A DNA stretch of 64,000 nt from Telopea speciosissima (Eukaryota > Streptophyta > Magnoliopsida > Proteales > Proteaceae), in the NCBI RefSeq assembly GCF_018873765.1, contig NC_057916.1, positions 12,645,501-12,709,500 of the forward strand, in the 5' to 3' direction. The position numbers and the translations under genes are program-made. The notes under the pieces were generated by a model. That model did not search any database and had not been told where the DNA came from. It saw only the letters and a program-made list of their open reading frames with translations. Positions 45,500-57,199 of this stretch are shown here, in pieces; the first letter of the stretch is position 1, and every line of letters starts with the position of its first letter.

Positions 45500-47157
45500 G
45501 TTGTTGTCATTGTTGGCAACGTATTTGGTCATAGTAGTGTTGTGGCAGTAGCTATTGGTGGTTTGGAAGAGCTGAAATGGTCAAACAGTCACCTGCACAG
45601 TTATAAGGGTATTTTGATCATTTGACAGGGTTACAAGGGTACCCGCACTTGAAGAACACCATTTAATAGCATATTAAATCATTCTATAGTGTTTGGCAAA
45701 GGGGCGAAGTAGCAGGTGAAGGTTTCATATTGATAAAATTGTGATTTCATAAGTTCATGCAATGGTAGTGATTTTAAGGTCATTTTTGAAAGGTTTAGTG
45801 GCATTTATATGTAAAGTGGTCTTCATGAGAAATGAAGTTTTCGTCAAGTCATGGTTCCAACGCAACTGGTCTCACATCATTTCAGTGTCGGATGAGAAAG
45901 TTATAGTTGTTTCCGTGTTGACACGAAAAAACGGAGCAAATCTGAAATAGGCAAAAAGTTTTATACTTAGCCAATTTTTTGATCGTTTTTTTTAAAGTGC
46001 TACTAGAGATAGAGGTTTCCCATTGTTTTGTTAAAGTTCCAGAATCACTACGGGCTTCGGATCGGCATCTAGTGCAAGATTCCTCTTGGACGTCGTGGAT
46101 TGATGCAAGACCCTTTTTAAAACAGAAAGAAGAGAGAAAGGAAATAAGGGGTTTGATAGTAGAGTGTGACATCAGCATGACATCACATCCTATTTCTAAT
46201 GAATATGGCAGTGTGAATTTCTTTGACATGTGTTCTCGTTACACATGGTTTTGTCACGAAGAATTTAGTTATTTACGATTCTACCACTGGTTACCAATTT
46301 TGGAGCATTCAACTTTAGAAGGCCATATCTTGACCATCCGATGTCCAAATGGGACGAAATATTTTTTGAAATTGGGTATTTTTTCGAGAAGAAGCCATTG
46401 GAAGGAGTTACAACATCGTTTGAGTATAGAAAGTGGCCGATATTACTATTTTATATTCGATGACTCCGTATTGAAGATGGTTTGAGCAGTGGAGCGTACA
46501 TAGACACGATTTCTATGCGTCAGAGGTTTCATGGTTGTTGGATTACTCTACAAGAGGTAATTCCCAATTGTAAATCCCCATTGTGAGTTTCTAGGTTGCA
46601 TGTTTAGTTGAAAAAAACCTAGTTTGATTGTAAGCCAATATTAGTCAGTGTATTGGGGGATTTGGTTATGTTATTTGCAATTAATTATTGTAACTCTGTC
46701 AAATGGGGGTTTGTACAGAGATTGGGGTAGTTGCCCTCGTTTGTATTGTTGCACAAATCGAAGCAGGGATTGTAGTTCCTGGGCTGTTGTTGCAGTCAAA
46801 AATTTGAGTAGCGTATTGAGCAATATTTGAAGCCCTGGGTAGGGTATTGCTCCGTGGACGTAGGCAGTTTGACCGAGTCACGTAAATTTGGTGTCTTGTC
46901 TACTTTACTTTCTATTGCATATATTGGAGTGTGTTTGATCTGCAGAGTGGGGTGTACTGTCTGGTAGACCTGGCCACACAGTGGTTGCAAGGTGGACGCG
47001 CATGTGTGTTGTGGAATTGATAATTACGGGATTGTCCCGGCCAATCAGGTTTGCTTGAAGTCTTCTGCATCAACGTCATCACAGGATTGAAATTTATGGA
47101 TTATTTTTAAAGAACACTGATTCACCCTCCCCTCTCAATGTCAACCTGGGATCAACA
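45500..47157 (+). mobile_element. probable LTR of a Copia-like element
   Basis: The right end reads TTCACCCTCCCCTCTCAATG followed by a short GGGATCAACA, as in the 3' ends of many plant Copia LTRs. The interior is about 1.6 kb of AT-rich DNA with no recognised protein; the 168-codon frame at 45979-46485 matches no family I know. The left end is uncertain and no target-site duplication was found. No gag, protease, integrase or RT is next to it, so it looks like a solo or stranded LTR, a fossil. Confidence 0.4.
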
Positions 47158-50100
47158 AATCCCACAACCAAATCAAAAGTTCTTTAACATACTTTCTCAC
47201 ATGGAGAGATTTGTTTTTTCAATCATATGAATCAATAGTTTTGATTTTTAAATGTTATGTTGGTAAACCTTAAGATAAATTATGAATTAAATTTTGTGGT
47301 GTAACCATTTAACTCATTGTATAGATGTTATTTTCCCTTATTTTCAGATGGTTCATGTTTCTCAATTCTCAACAAGACTTAAAAGTAAAATTTTCATTTT
47401 CAAAATTTTTTTTTTTTTTTTAATATTGACATGTGCAAATTGATTTAAAAATTAAATTATGAGACTAGATAATGATGAGGACGATGCCCTAGAAAGTTTA
47501 GGCGCCAAGAAATAATGTCACATAGGCGGAAAGATGTCCTCCATGTGGGAATGACTTCCCACAATAGAATCCGGATCAGCTACCCACAATATTGGGTCTA
47601 GGAAGCCCATTCTCTAGAATTTCCATCATCAAACGCGGGTCACGCGGCACCCTTCAATAATCGCAAAGTAGGAAAGTATTTGCTTGCTAAAAACGCTCTC
47701 TAGGACTCCAGTTTCGGATTCTTGGGCAAAATATTTATGTCTAAATGAAGATACAAGCGTAGGTGGTGGGGGAACTTGGGAGTTGACGAGAGAGGATCAA
47801 ATTGAGAGGAGTGACTCTCAATGAAAAAGCTAGCTGGTGATCAGTGATGAGAAGGCTTGGGCTTCAACTTTATAAATTAAGCAGTGTACGTACACTCCAT
47901 GCCCCTTCGATATGTTTTATGGAAACCTCGTTTTATGTTCTCAAAGTGTGTCACAACAGTGCAACTCAAAAATCAAAATAAAGGGCTAAGTTAAGTGTTT
48001 CTCACTTTTCACACTTGTTTTTCTTACTCTGAATTTGTAGTGATCGGTCATGCTCACGCCCAGGTATTAATAACTAGGGCGATCGAGAGAGGTTTCAATG
48101 TTTTTTGTTTTATTTTTTGGTAAAGAGTTTCAATGTGTTGGACTTGGAAACTTTTATTTGAAATTTTTTTCAAACAGAAAAGATTTTTCAAGGTTCGCGT
48201 CTTAATTAAGTGGTACATAAAGTAAAAGAGAGAATCAGCAACTGTGGTAAAGTTTGGCCGAATAAAATCTCATATTGCCTGGGATATGACATGGAATCTG
48301 CATATATATTATGATCTCTTTTACTTGTTATGATGCATTTTAAAGCCAAAAGGCTCACTCACCTATTGAAGTGGACAATAACATGTCATTGATGATATAT
48401 ATATATATATATATATATTTGCAGTGGATATATGCTATGCACTCCCTTGGAACCAATTAGAGCCATTGAGATGAGTGGATAGATGATGTGATGAGTTCAC
48501 GAAAGCGCCTAAGGCATAACTAGCTTTATAGTACTGCTAGCTATTTGCCACATTTATCAAAATCAATGATGCTGGAGAGTTGGATTAATGGAAATAATGA
48601 GAGCAAGGGGCAGTAATAACAATGAAACCAGACTAACACTAGCAGGGAAGGAATCACCAGATTCAAGGATAGTATTAGATCTCAAACATCATGATTGAGA
48701 TATATTGAGAAAGACTTCTCACTAGTATATTAGAGATTAATTGGTTATTAGGGTTGTAATGAAATAGTCATTTATGAGTTTAAACTATATGGAAGATAGA
48801 CCTTTGATTGTCTGTTGGCCCTACTTCTAATCTCAATTGGCTGTCTTGCGCGCATTTGAAAAAATAGCATATTAAGTTAAGGGCACGTACATTCTCTTAC
48901 GTATATATGATATTATATTTTTTTGGTAAACTTGTATTTGATGTTATATGAAAGGGTTTACATGACACTTATTTGAAGAAGAGATCGAGTCAAGCATCAT
49001 GAGCATCACATTGACAATTAAAACTAAGTTTCTCTCCACCCATAGAGGACGGTTCACCCAGCATCCAAGGGTTCACAAACCCCTCCTAGGGATCTGTATG
49101 TTCCAAAATATCCTCCCGCCCGCCCGCCCGCCCGCCCGCCCTGAGTGAATGGGATCCCATTCACTGTGGATGGAGGGAAACTCGTCCAGATATACATATG
49201 TGTGTTATAAAAACTAGGACAAGAAAATTTCTAAAACTTTGTTCTCTACTTTAAATTCCTTTACTATTACGTTTACATATAACAAACCTTGGCCTAGGTT
49301 GAAGGAGACGAAGCAACAAGAAGTCCAAATAAGCAATTAGAGAATTCAAAGTCAAGAAAAAATGATTTCCCTTCCCTTATAATTAAAAACCAAGTTGGTT
49401 ATTCTAATACGGAAATATAAAGCATCTTAAATCTTAAGGCATAAGTTCAACATTGGAACTTAAATTAGGAGCAGGAATAAACAAACCATAGATAGAATTT
49501 TAGCCTCTCTTAAGTCTAAGAATTAATTATTTTATGGAATTGTCAAATCAATTATTAAAATCCTAGAAAATTGCTCACAATCTATTTATTTTTCTTTAAA
49601 ATGTCGATCGAGATGATTTCATATAAAACTTGATGCTAGTAGATCAAGTTGATGGTGCTACATTCTAATTATAAAATAGGAAAGACAAATTAATTTAATA
49701 ATACATATTGCCTCCAAATTACGTTGTTTTGTTCACAAAGACGGATAATTAAAGTATAAGCAAATAGAAAACATAACATCATATGCGTGGTTTTGAAAAT
49801 CCAACTAAAGAATGCTATCATTTGGTATCAATGAGGATACCAAAATTTTAGAGTGTCTTAACTTGTTGTCTTTTAAGGTTTTATCCATTCAAATTTTTGC
49901 TTTGTCTAAAGCAAAAGGTTTTGTAATTCTTTAGTCTCACATGGAAATGGAAAGTGAGAAAACATTTTAATTGGTATAATTAATATGCGTCTATGAGTCT
50001 TATAAGGGACATGAGTTGTATTGGAAATTCGTTCTCTTAAGACACATACCCTAGCACATGAGAGCTCTATCTATATCTCTTTTCATAGAGGTGAGTGGGG

Positions 50101-51120
50101 CCTGTGTACGTGGTTAAATGAGCTTGAGTTTAGGTCCACTAGATATTTTTAAATTTTGGACAAAAGACTTAAGGTATTTTAGGCCTATTTGAATCTAGGT
50201 TCATTAGATATTTTTATTTGTGGACAAAAGACTTAAGGTAGTACTTTAGGCCTATTTGAGTCTAGGTCCATTAGATATTTTTATTTTTGGACAAAAGACT
50301 TAAGATACTTTAGGCCTATTTGTCACTTATTTCTAAGTCATGGGCTTGCTAGGTAGGGCCAATACGAATGGTTAAATTCATTGTTTTAAGGCACAAACCC
50401 TTTTACATGGGTTGTCTCTTCATAGGGGCACACTCATATATAGGAAAAACGCAGATTCATGGATTTAGAATCTCCAAGGGAGATTGAATCCTGACCATTT
50501 GTTTTGGGGGAAGAGGGGGGGCACACTCCCTTGAAGGGGCATACATCTACACGCATCTATAAATGGGTGGTGACTATCATTCGTAGTTTTTCTCTGATTG
50601 ATACAATACTTCTCTAGTTTTCTTGAAAGAATAGAATTGATCATCCACATTGACTATAACATTGAAAAAATATAAAATGTAACGAGTCATGCATCAATCA
50701 AAATCATTTTTAAATATCCAATGATCATACTGGCCACGATACTATTCCACGTGGAACTTTGTTCCAAACATTTATGTATTCTTTAACAATCACTGTAATC
50801 TGTTTCGTAGAAGGATTTGTTTAGAGAATCCCTATTGCCTGTAGCAAGTAGCAAGTTAGGACTTTTCTAGAATAACTGTTGGTCCTTCATGGGTCCTTCC
50901 TAATAAGCTACAAATATTTGTTTTGTTTAGAATCTTGGCCAAATGCCAAGAAATACCCCCCCCATTGAACTGAGGCCCTCTCCAGCTACGCTAACTAATT
51001 GCACCTTCAGCCACTGTTGACTATGATTCTTCAAGTCCATGGCTGAGTATCTTTTGGCGGTTTTTTTTCAAATTGCTCTCTCTCTCTCTTCTGGCCCACA
51101 CAATCTCTCTCCGTGTCTCA
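47158..51120. other. intergenic region between EXO70H-C and D
   Basis: AT-rich and without a supported gene. 47760-48200 resembles 25310-25640 and 36560-36740 (GGAGTTGACGAGAG; TTTTATGGAAACCTCGTTTT; AAAAATCAAAATAAAGGGCT), i.e. the far part of the duplicated unit. A (TA)n run is near 48396-48416 and (CCCG)n near 49122-49140. Around 50130-50310 the phrase GGACAAAAGACTTAAG with TAGGCCTATTTG is repeated three times. Confidence 0.55.
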
Positions 51121-53034
51121 TCAACGTCTGGAGTGCTTTCCACGTGATTGCGCAGGAGAAGAAGATGGCGACGACGAAACACTCCCCAAAGCTGCTCCGG
51201 TTCCGTAGAACAGATCCGATAAGTAATTCCCCAGATCATCAGGAGCAAATTTCATAACTGACTCCATATCGTTCTCTGTTCTCAACATGTCCCGATACGT
51301 ACCATATAAATCCCGGTACGCCGGCACAAGTTTCTTGGCGATGGACACCTTAATCTCTTCCCTAAGCTTTCTGTCCGTCACGACCCACGACGACTGAATT
51401 CTGTATGTCTCCTCGAACGCGGAATTGAAGTTGTGGAAACACTGCTTCGCCTCCTCTAAACTCATCGTCGTGGCCGCCGGATCTTCTGGTATTGCCGATA
51501 GTACTTTGTTCCATCCCAGCTGCACGTAGCTCGCCGCGTACTGTTTCACCGTCGATTGCTGCTTCAATATCCAATGATCTTCCAGCAGAAACCTCAGATT
51601 GGAGGATAGGACCTTCTGAACCACGTACTCGAGATTATTGGTGAGGAAGAGATACGCCAAGGCCGAGTCTTTGTATAGCTCCGCCTTGCCATCGAGCTTG
51701 CAGAGGAGCACCAGTATGATCCAAGCCATCCTAGTGGCTAACCCCGACAATGGGTTGTCGTTAGGGTTAGGGCTTTCGAAGTAAGACTCTGGCACTGACG
51801 AATTCTCCGGTAATGGACAATTGGCGAAAATATCGGAGAGGATTCCGCTGTAATCGGCGAGGAAACACAGGTAATTCATCACGTATCGAGTCAGAGGATG
51901 AAGAGCCCCTCCGTTGATAGGGGTTTTCGATGAATCCTTCTGAATGGCAGATTCGAAGTCCGATAGCATAGATCGAACCGTGTCGCCAAGCCTCATGAGT
52001 GAATTCAGAGCTTGAGATCGGACTACAGAGGTGGAGTCGAAGGAGAAGATGGAATCGATATCTGACCAGAGTTCAGCGATGGCATTATAGAGGTCCAGCA
52101 TTCTGAACATCTTCTCCGGTGACTTGTGGCACTTTGCCACAGTTTCGGGGAACTGAAACAGATGTGCGGCTCCTTCTTTGGTGATGTCTGAGAAACAGGA
52201 TTCTCGGATGAAGTCGGAGGCGGAGAAAACGTGATCACAGACGATTCTTTCGCCGTGGAACAGGGAATTCATTGCGATCTTGACGGCGTTGAGCCAGGTC
52301 TTGATCTTGGTCTCTAGGACCTCCCAATCCATCTTATGGATATGCAAGGAGGTGAGATGCTCGACTCCGAGTTTGTAGAGAGCTTCATCGACGATTGACT
52401 TTCTGATGATCTTGTAGATGTTGACGCATTCTTTACCGTAGCCGAAGGAGATCATGCAATCGGCGATGGAGCTGAGGTCGGACATGGCGAGGGTAGAGAA
52501 TTGCTCGACCTCGGAGATGGATTCGCCCGCAAGCTGGATCTCATCCTCTGGGCCAGCTTCTTCGTCTTCAGAGATGCTGGATCGAGCGGAGACGGATTCG
52601 GGGTCGAGGTGGTCTCGATTGGAAGAGAGAATCTGGTAGAACTCCTTCTCGAGACGCTTCATGGCGACCTGCATAAGGGTCTGGGCTTGGACGAGCTTGT
52701 CAGATGAGGAGTTGTGGGAAGCATAGAAATGCATGGCTTGCTGCAATTGCCTGACGCACTTGAGGAATTCTTTGGCTTCGACTCGGCTCTCGTGGAAAAG
52801 GGAGGTGACTTTGCCGAAGGTGGAGGAGTTGGGATCCCACTTGGTGATGATGGATTTGGCTCGTTCCATGTTCTCTTCTATAATGGATTCCGATAATGTG
52901 TGAATGGGAGTGGAAGGTCTGATTCTCATAGGAGAACGGTTGTAGGATGATAAAGAGGAAGAAGAAGAAGAAGTAATTGAAGAGTCCTTGGAGCTTGGAG
53001 TGTAGAAAACGGTTCTCAACCCTTTAAACGGCAT
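51121..53034 (-). CDS. EXO70H: EXO70H exocyst subunit, paralogue D
   Basis: Intronless, full-length EXO70 of 637 aa. Start ATG at 53034 gives MPFKGLRTVFYTPSSKD, the same leader as A. A Ser-rich run (about 19-34) precedes RSPMRIRPSTPIHTLSESIIEEN. Then AKSIITKWDPNSS, AMKRLEKEFYQILSSNRDHL, acidic linker SISEDEEAGPEDEIQ, and the Exo70 domain with GALHPLTRYVMNYLCFLADY (here GGA instead of GGG before LHPL), AWIILVLLCKLDGKAELY, FAPDDLGNYLSDLFYGTG and the basic end GKHSRR. No breaks. Shares several changes with C (for example SISEDEEAGPEDEIQ and CPLPEN), so C and D look like sisters. Role as for A: vesicle tethering at the plasma membrane as part of exocyst, possibly for a specialised cargo or tissue. 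Confidence 0.95.
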   Translation of the reverse strand: MPFKGLRTVFYTPSSKDSSITSSSSSSLSSYNRSPMRIRPSTPIHTLSESIIEENMERAKSIITKWDPNSSTFGKVTSLFHESRVEAKEFLKCVRQLQQAMHFYASHNSSSDKLVQAQTLMQVAMKRLEKEFYQILSSNRDHLDPESVSARSSISEDEEAGPEDEIQLAGESISEVEQFSTLAMSDLSSIADCMISFGYGKECVNIYKIIRKSIVDEALYKLGVEHLTSLHIHKMDWEVLETKIKTWLNAVKIAMNSLFHGERIVCDHVFSASDFIRESCFSDITKEGAAHLFQFPETVAKCHKSPEKMFRMLDLYNAIAELWSDIDSIFSFDSTSVVRSQALNSLMRLGDTVRSMLSDFESAIQKDSSKTPINGGALHPLTRYVMNYLCFLADYSGILSDIFANCPLPENSSVPESYFESPNPNDNPLSGLATRMAWIILVLLCKLDGKAELYKDSALAYLFLTNNLEYVVQKVLSSNLRFLLEDHWILKQQSTVKQYAASYVQLGWNKVLSAIPEDPAATTMSLEEAKQCFHNFNSAFEETYRIQSSWVVTDRKLREEIKVSIAKKLVPAYRDLYGTYRDMLRTENDMESVMKFAPDDLGNYLSDLFYGTGAALGSVSSSPSSSPAQSRGKHSRR

Positions 53035-53227
53035 ATCTCAATCTCAATCTCAATCTCGCCTGAGGCTAATTGCTGAGTTCTGGTGATTCCTTTCTCTCTT
53101 CAGTGGAGTGAAGGTTTAGGAGTTCTCTCTAGCTCTCTCTATATGTATTTATAGAAAGAGAGGTGAGAGCTGGTATTTCTGCTCTTTCTTATATCTTTCA
53201 GTGCTTGGTAATAATGCGTTTTGTGAA

Positions 53228-53237
53228 GCTTTAAATA
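53228..53237 (-). promoter_or_regulatory. TATA-like motif of EXO70H-D
   Basis: TATTTAAAGC in the gene sense, about 195 bp before the ATG, as in C. Confidence 0.65.
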
Positions 53238-53309
53238 GAGAGATCTGGGAGGAGTCGAGAGAGATAGAGTCTGGAATTTTTAATAAGAAGCAAGACGAAG
53301 AGATCGAAG

Positions 53310-53358
53310 TTGACTATCGGAGAGCGAGAGGGAAAGTTAAGTCTTTGTTACGCGGTCT
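53310..53358 (-). promoter_or_regulatory. AGACCGCGT...AGTCAA module of EXO70H-D
   Basis: In the gene sense AGACCGCGT (53350-53358) precedes AGTCAA (53310-53315). Spacing is within 2 bp of that in C. Confidence 0.55.
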
Positions 53359-53636
53359 ATTATTTTATTTATAATTTGAAAGAAAGGGACTTCTTCTTAA
53401 GAAAGACAAAATCAATTCAAATATATTTTAACGGAATTGACTTCTCTATGATTACGTAATACAGAACCAATAAAATAATATTAATTGGGAACGACGATAG
53501 GAAGGAAGGAAGGCAGTAAAAGACCGCAACTTAGAAAAGCTACCTCTCCTCCAATATTATATTATAACCTACTCTACTTCCTATATACAATAATATATAA
53601 ATAAATAATTATCAAATATCATCATTTGGCAAACTC

Positions 53637-55000
53637 AAACCGTTGGATCAGTCACATTGATTGAGATGCACGCTATCCAGTTCCAGAGATCCCTCCCTCT
53701 CTCTCATAAAGAAATGTTCAAATTTTCTCCTTAATCCTCAACCACTGTTGTTGACCTGTTGACCCCACTATTATTTCCATTGCGGCGGTTTGCGGTCCCA
53801 AGTTTTTTTTTTTTTTGACAAATAATTCCACCATTGGAACGTGAACAAAAATAGGAAGGATATTCATACACACGAGAAATTCTCTCATCGAGGCCATCAA
53901 ATAGGAGAATGTATTCTAATTGCATTTAATGCAAGTCGTGTATATGCACGATTGAGCATGAAAATTTTTGCCAAAAAAAAAAGTAAAACAAAATGACATT
54001 ATTATTCTTATATGGATAAGAGTTTTCTGGGGAAGAGCATGGCGACGGGACATATGCAAAAATTTAAAATGTCCTTATATTTTTAGTATACTTTCTTTTA
54101 AGAAACCAATAAATAAAGAAAGATGAATGAAAACTCAATCCTTTCGGATTAATAAAGAAAAAATGGTTTTAAAAAAATCCTTTTTTTTTTTGGATAATAT
54201 TTCCCTTCAACCGCAAGAAAGATGCAAGGGCCATGATTATTCCTCCTATTACATGAAGTATGCTGTCCGCCTTTTAATTTATTCACCCAAAAAAAATTAT
54301 GGTACTCTCGGAGGCCATCTAACTATAATAAAGAAAAGCAGTCTCCTATTATACGAAGTATGCTGCCCTTGGAGTCCCATCCAACTACAATAAAAAATAG
54401 TTGGCAAAATATTCTTCTTATAATAATAGTTTGTATTTTCTTAAAAATTCACCAAACACTACTTATCTGTAACTTAAAGATTATACGGAAACCCAAAGGA
54501 TACCTCAATTGGTAAGGACCAATACCTCACAATTAAGAGATCATGAGTTCCAATACTCTGATCGAAACAAAGTTATTTGAGGGATTAATTACTATGTTGG
54601 ATTCGAATGGTACTCTGAATTTGTTATGGTCGGTCACATGTGTTTTGATAACCAAGAAGGGAGGAAAGAGAGAGAGAAGGGGCTTTTCAATTTTTATGCA
54701 TTTGACCAGGAAGCTTTTATTTGGATTTCTTTCAGATAGAAAGATTTTCCCAAGATGTAAATCTTAATTTTCAAATCCATCTGAACTGTCATGTGGTAGA
54801 TATTTAATTTATATGAATTATTTTTATGTGAATTATGAAAAAAACAAGAACCATTGCAAATTTAAAAAAGTTACGTAATTTTACAAACAGTTTTCTTCTT
54901 CATTGTTAGATAAGTGGTAGGTGTTTAGATCGGTTATGTAGAAAATCATATGGGGATAAAATTTTATGGACGAATCAAAGGTAATCTCCTCACGTAACAA
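53637..55000. repeat. right flank of EXO70H-D
   Basis: Starts with the shared block (AAACCGTTGGATC ... TTGACCTGTTGACCCCA) and continues with landmarks known from the other units (GCAAAATATTC...; ACTCTGAATTTGTTATGGTCGGTCA near 54610, compare 48028). Around 54490-54560 a segment ACCTCAATTGGTAAGGACC...GAGATCATGAGTTCC looks tRNA-like, perhaps a SINE relic. No gene seen. Confidence 0.65.
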
Positions 55001-57199
55001 GTTTCAGTCTGATCGAAGTTGGCCTTGTGGCAAAAGAAAGTATGAAAACCTAAGACTATCAAGAGAGTGTATGGGAGTACAAAAGGTGCATGGACTTTAT
55101 GAGAGTAGATGAGAGGATAAACGATTGATACTTGAAGCTGAATTTTGACACATAGTTTATTTAGATAATTTCTTAGACATGCAAATGGTCAAAATTACCA
55201 CATCATTCTTCTTCCATGTATATAACAAAATAAACTACGATCACTCACCAATTTAATTCATTAGAAAAGAAAATTTTGAAACATAGGACCTAGTTTGAGG
55301 CCAAGGTAACTAATTAAGATCGTTCAAGTTGCACAATGTCTAACTTGATCCAAACTGATTAATCAATCATCCACAGCCACAGGGAAAAAAAAAAAACCGA
55401 AAGCATTTAAAATACAGATACGATGTTCAATAGTTCAGAGATTTAATTAAAAGATATATGATGTGGTCTTCCAATCAATCTAGTTTTCTCATCATTCCTA
55501 TTTTCATTTGCGTGATCAGTACAACATCAAAAAATATATATGCATATATCCTACCAACCGATGTCCATAGTCCATAAAAGAATGATAAATTGCTTAAATT
55601 GGCAAGGTTCACAGTTGACACATAATATTGTAGGTTCATAGGTCGATTATCCTCTTTATTTTCTTTTCAAAATAGGAAAAACTTTAAAGGAAAGTCTATT
55701 TATATTCAATTGGTAAGATTTCATTTGGAGAGATCATCTATCATACTTGGATGGAGTGGAATCGTAGGATCTGTTGGGCTAGGCATTCTAGAACTAACCA
55801 CCAGATCTGAGAATCAATCTCATTTGAGGTTAGGGTTAAGGTGCAACCTATCCAAGACTCTTGTATTGACACTCCACGCAAAAGGTTTATGGTTTCTTCT
55901 TGGAATTTAATGACTCGGCTTGTAGCTCATGTTGCTTCAAACTCTTAAGGATGATTTTATTCATGGATGTATAGTTTTTTCGTTCTTTGTGGTTTTCCCT
56001 GACCTTTCTCGTAAGCGGTCTCTTTTATTTCATGTGTTTTGTTGAATATATTGATTATTCACCCAAAAAAAATTAAATAAATTTATAATTCAAGAACCTA
56101 GTGAGAGGAACCACTTATATTTTTCTCATTCTTGCAAGCAACCAACCTTCTTTTCTTAATCAAGCTAGGAAATGAACCCTAATCGAGTTTGTCCACATAT
56201 ACAAGATCTGGTTGATAACTCTTTCGTTAATTATTTAGAAGTACTGGTCTTTGGGTTTAAGGATTAATAGAAGGAATGATGTCAAGATCGATGGTGAAGA
56301 CTGTTGATGATAGATATATCAATACGATTGGAACTCAATAATATAAGATCAAGTATGAACACCATCCCTGGTTAAGATTGAAATAGCCTTTTCACAATTA
56401 GCTAGATGAGAGGTTGCTTACCAGGGTGAATTTAAGTTAAATCTTTGGTGACTACAAGTTAGAGCAGAGCTTAGCCCTAACAAGTGGCAAATATAACCAA
56501 AAAGGGAGACTAGCTAGTTCATATGAAATTTGGTTAATCCATGGTCCTTGAAAGTTGGTAGCCTTCTAGATGATTTAATTAGTGAGACTAACACAGATAA
56601 GCTATACCTAAAGATATTAGCTAATTTGCTTACCCAACAATTATTAAGCTGTCTCTTTCATAATAATAAAAATAGTGTTAAGTTCTATCTTAAATGATTT
56701 GACGGTCAGACTTCTAGCTATTTCAATCATATGTCATGGCCTAAATTAGAACAGGACATTGCTAAGAGTTGGAGGGTATAAAATTAGATCAATGAGTTGA
56801 AAGAATTTTACAGCCCAATAAATAAATTAACAAGAACCTCGTTTTCCTACATGAGCGCGATGAGAAAAGAATCTCCTAACAAGAGTAGTAGATCTCCCAC
56901 GTGACAGATCAGATGAAGTTAAAATTTTGTAGACAATTAGACTCCTAGTTTCCTTGCTGACATGATGAATTTCAGATCAATTTAAGTTTTTCAAGTGGCA
57001 AAACACAGGAAATGAATACCTAAGAATACCCAAAAAAAAAACGTTGGACATAAACTAAGGGTACTGCATTAGATTGAAGGGTAAATGATTTGATTTGAAT
57101 GTGGAATTTGTTACATAGCCTATTCAGACAATTCCTTAAATATTCAAGCACTCTTCCATGTGGCAAAATTAAATGTTCTCGTAAAAAAAGATTCTTTCA
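55001..57199. other. intergenic region without a supported gene
   Basis: AT-rich; no exon, RNA or clear mobile element recognised. 55080-55200 resembles 57040-57170 weakly, suggesting the duplicated block further right may once have started earlier. Confidence 0.45.

Noticed and set aside
45979-46485. 168-codon open frame
   Set aside because: No recognisable domain, AT-rich codon use, and it lies in a segment that looks like an LTR; not supported as a gene.
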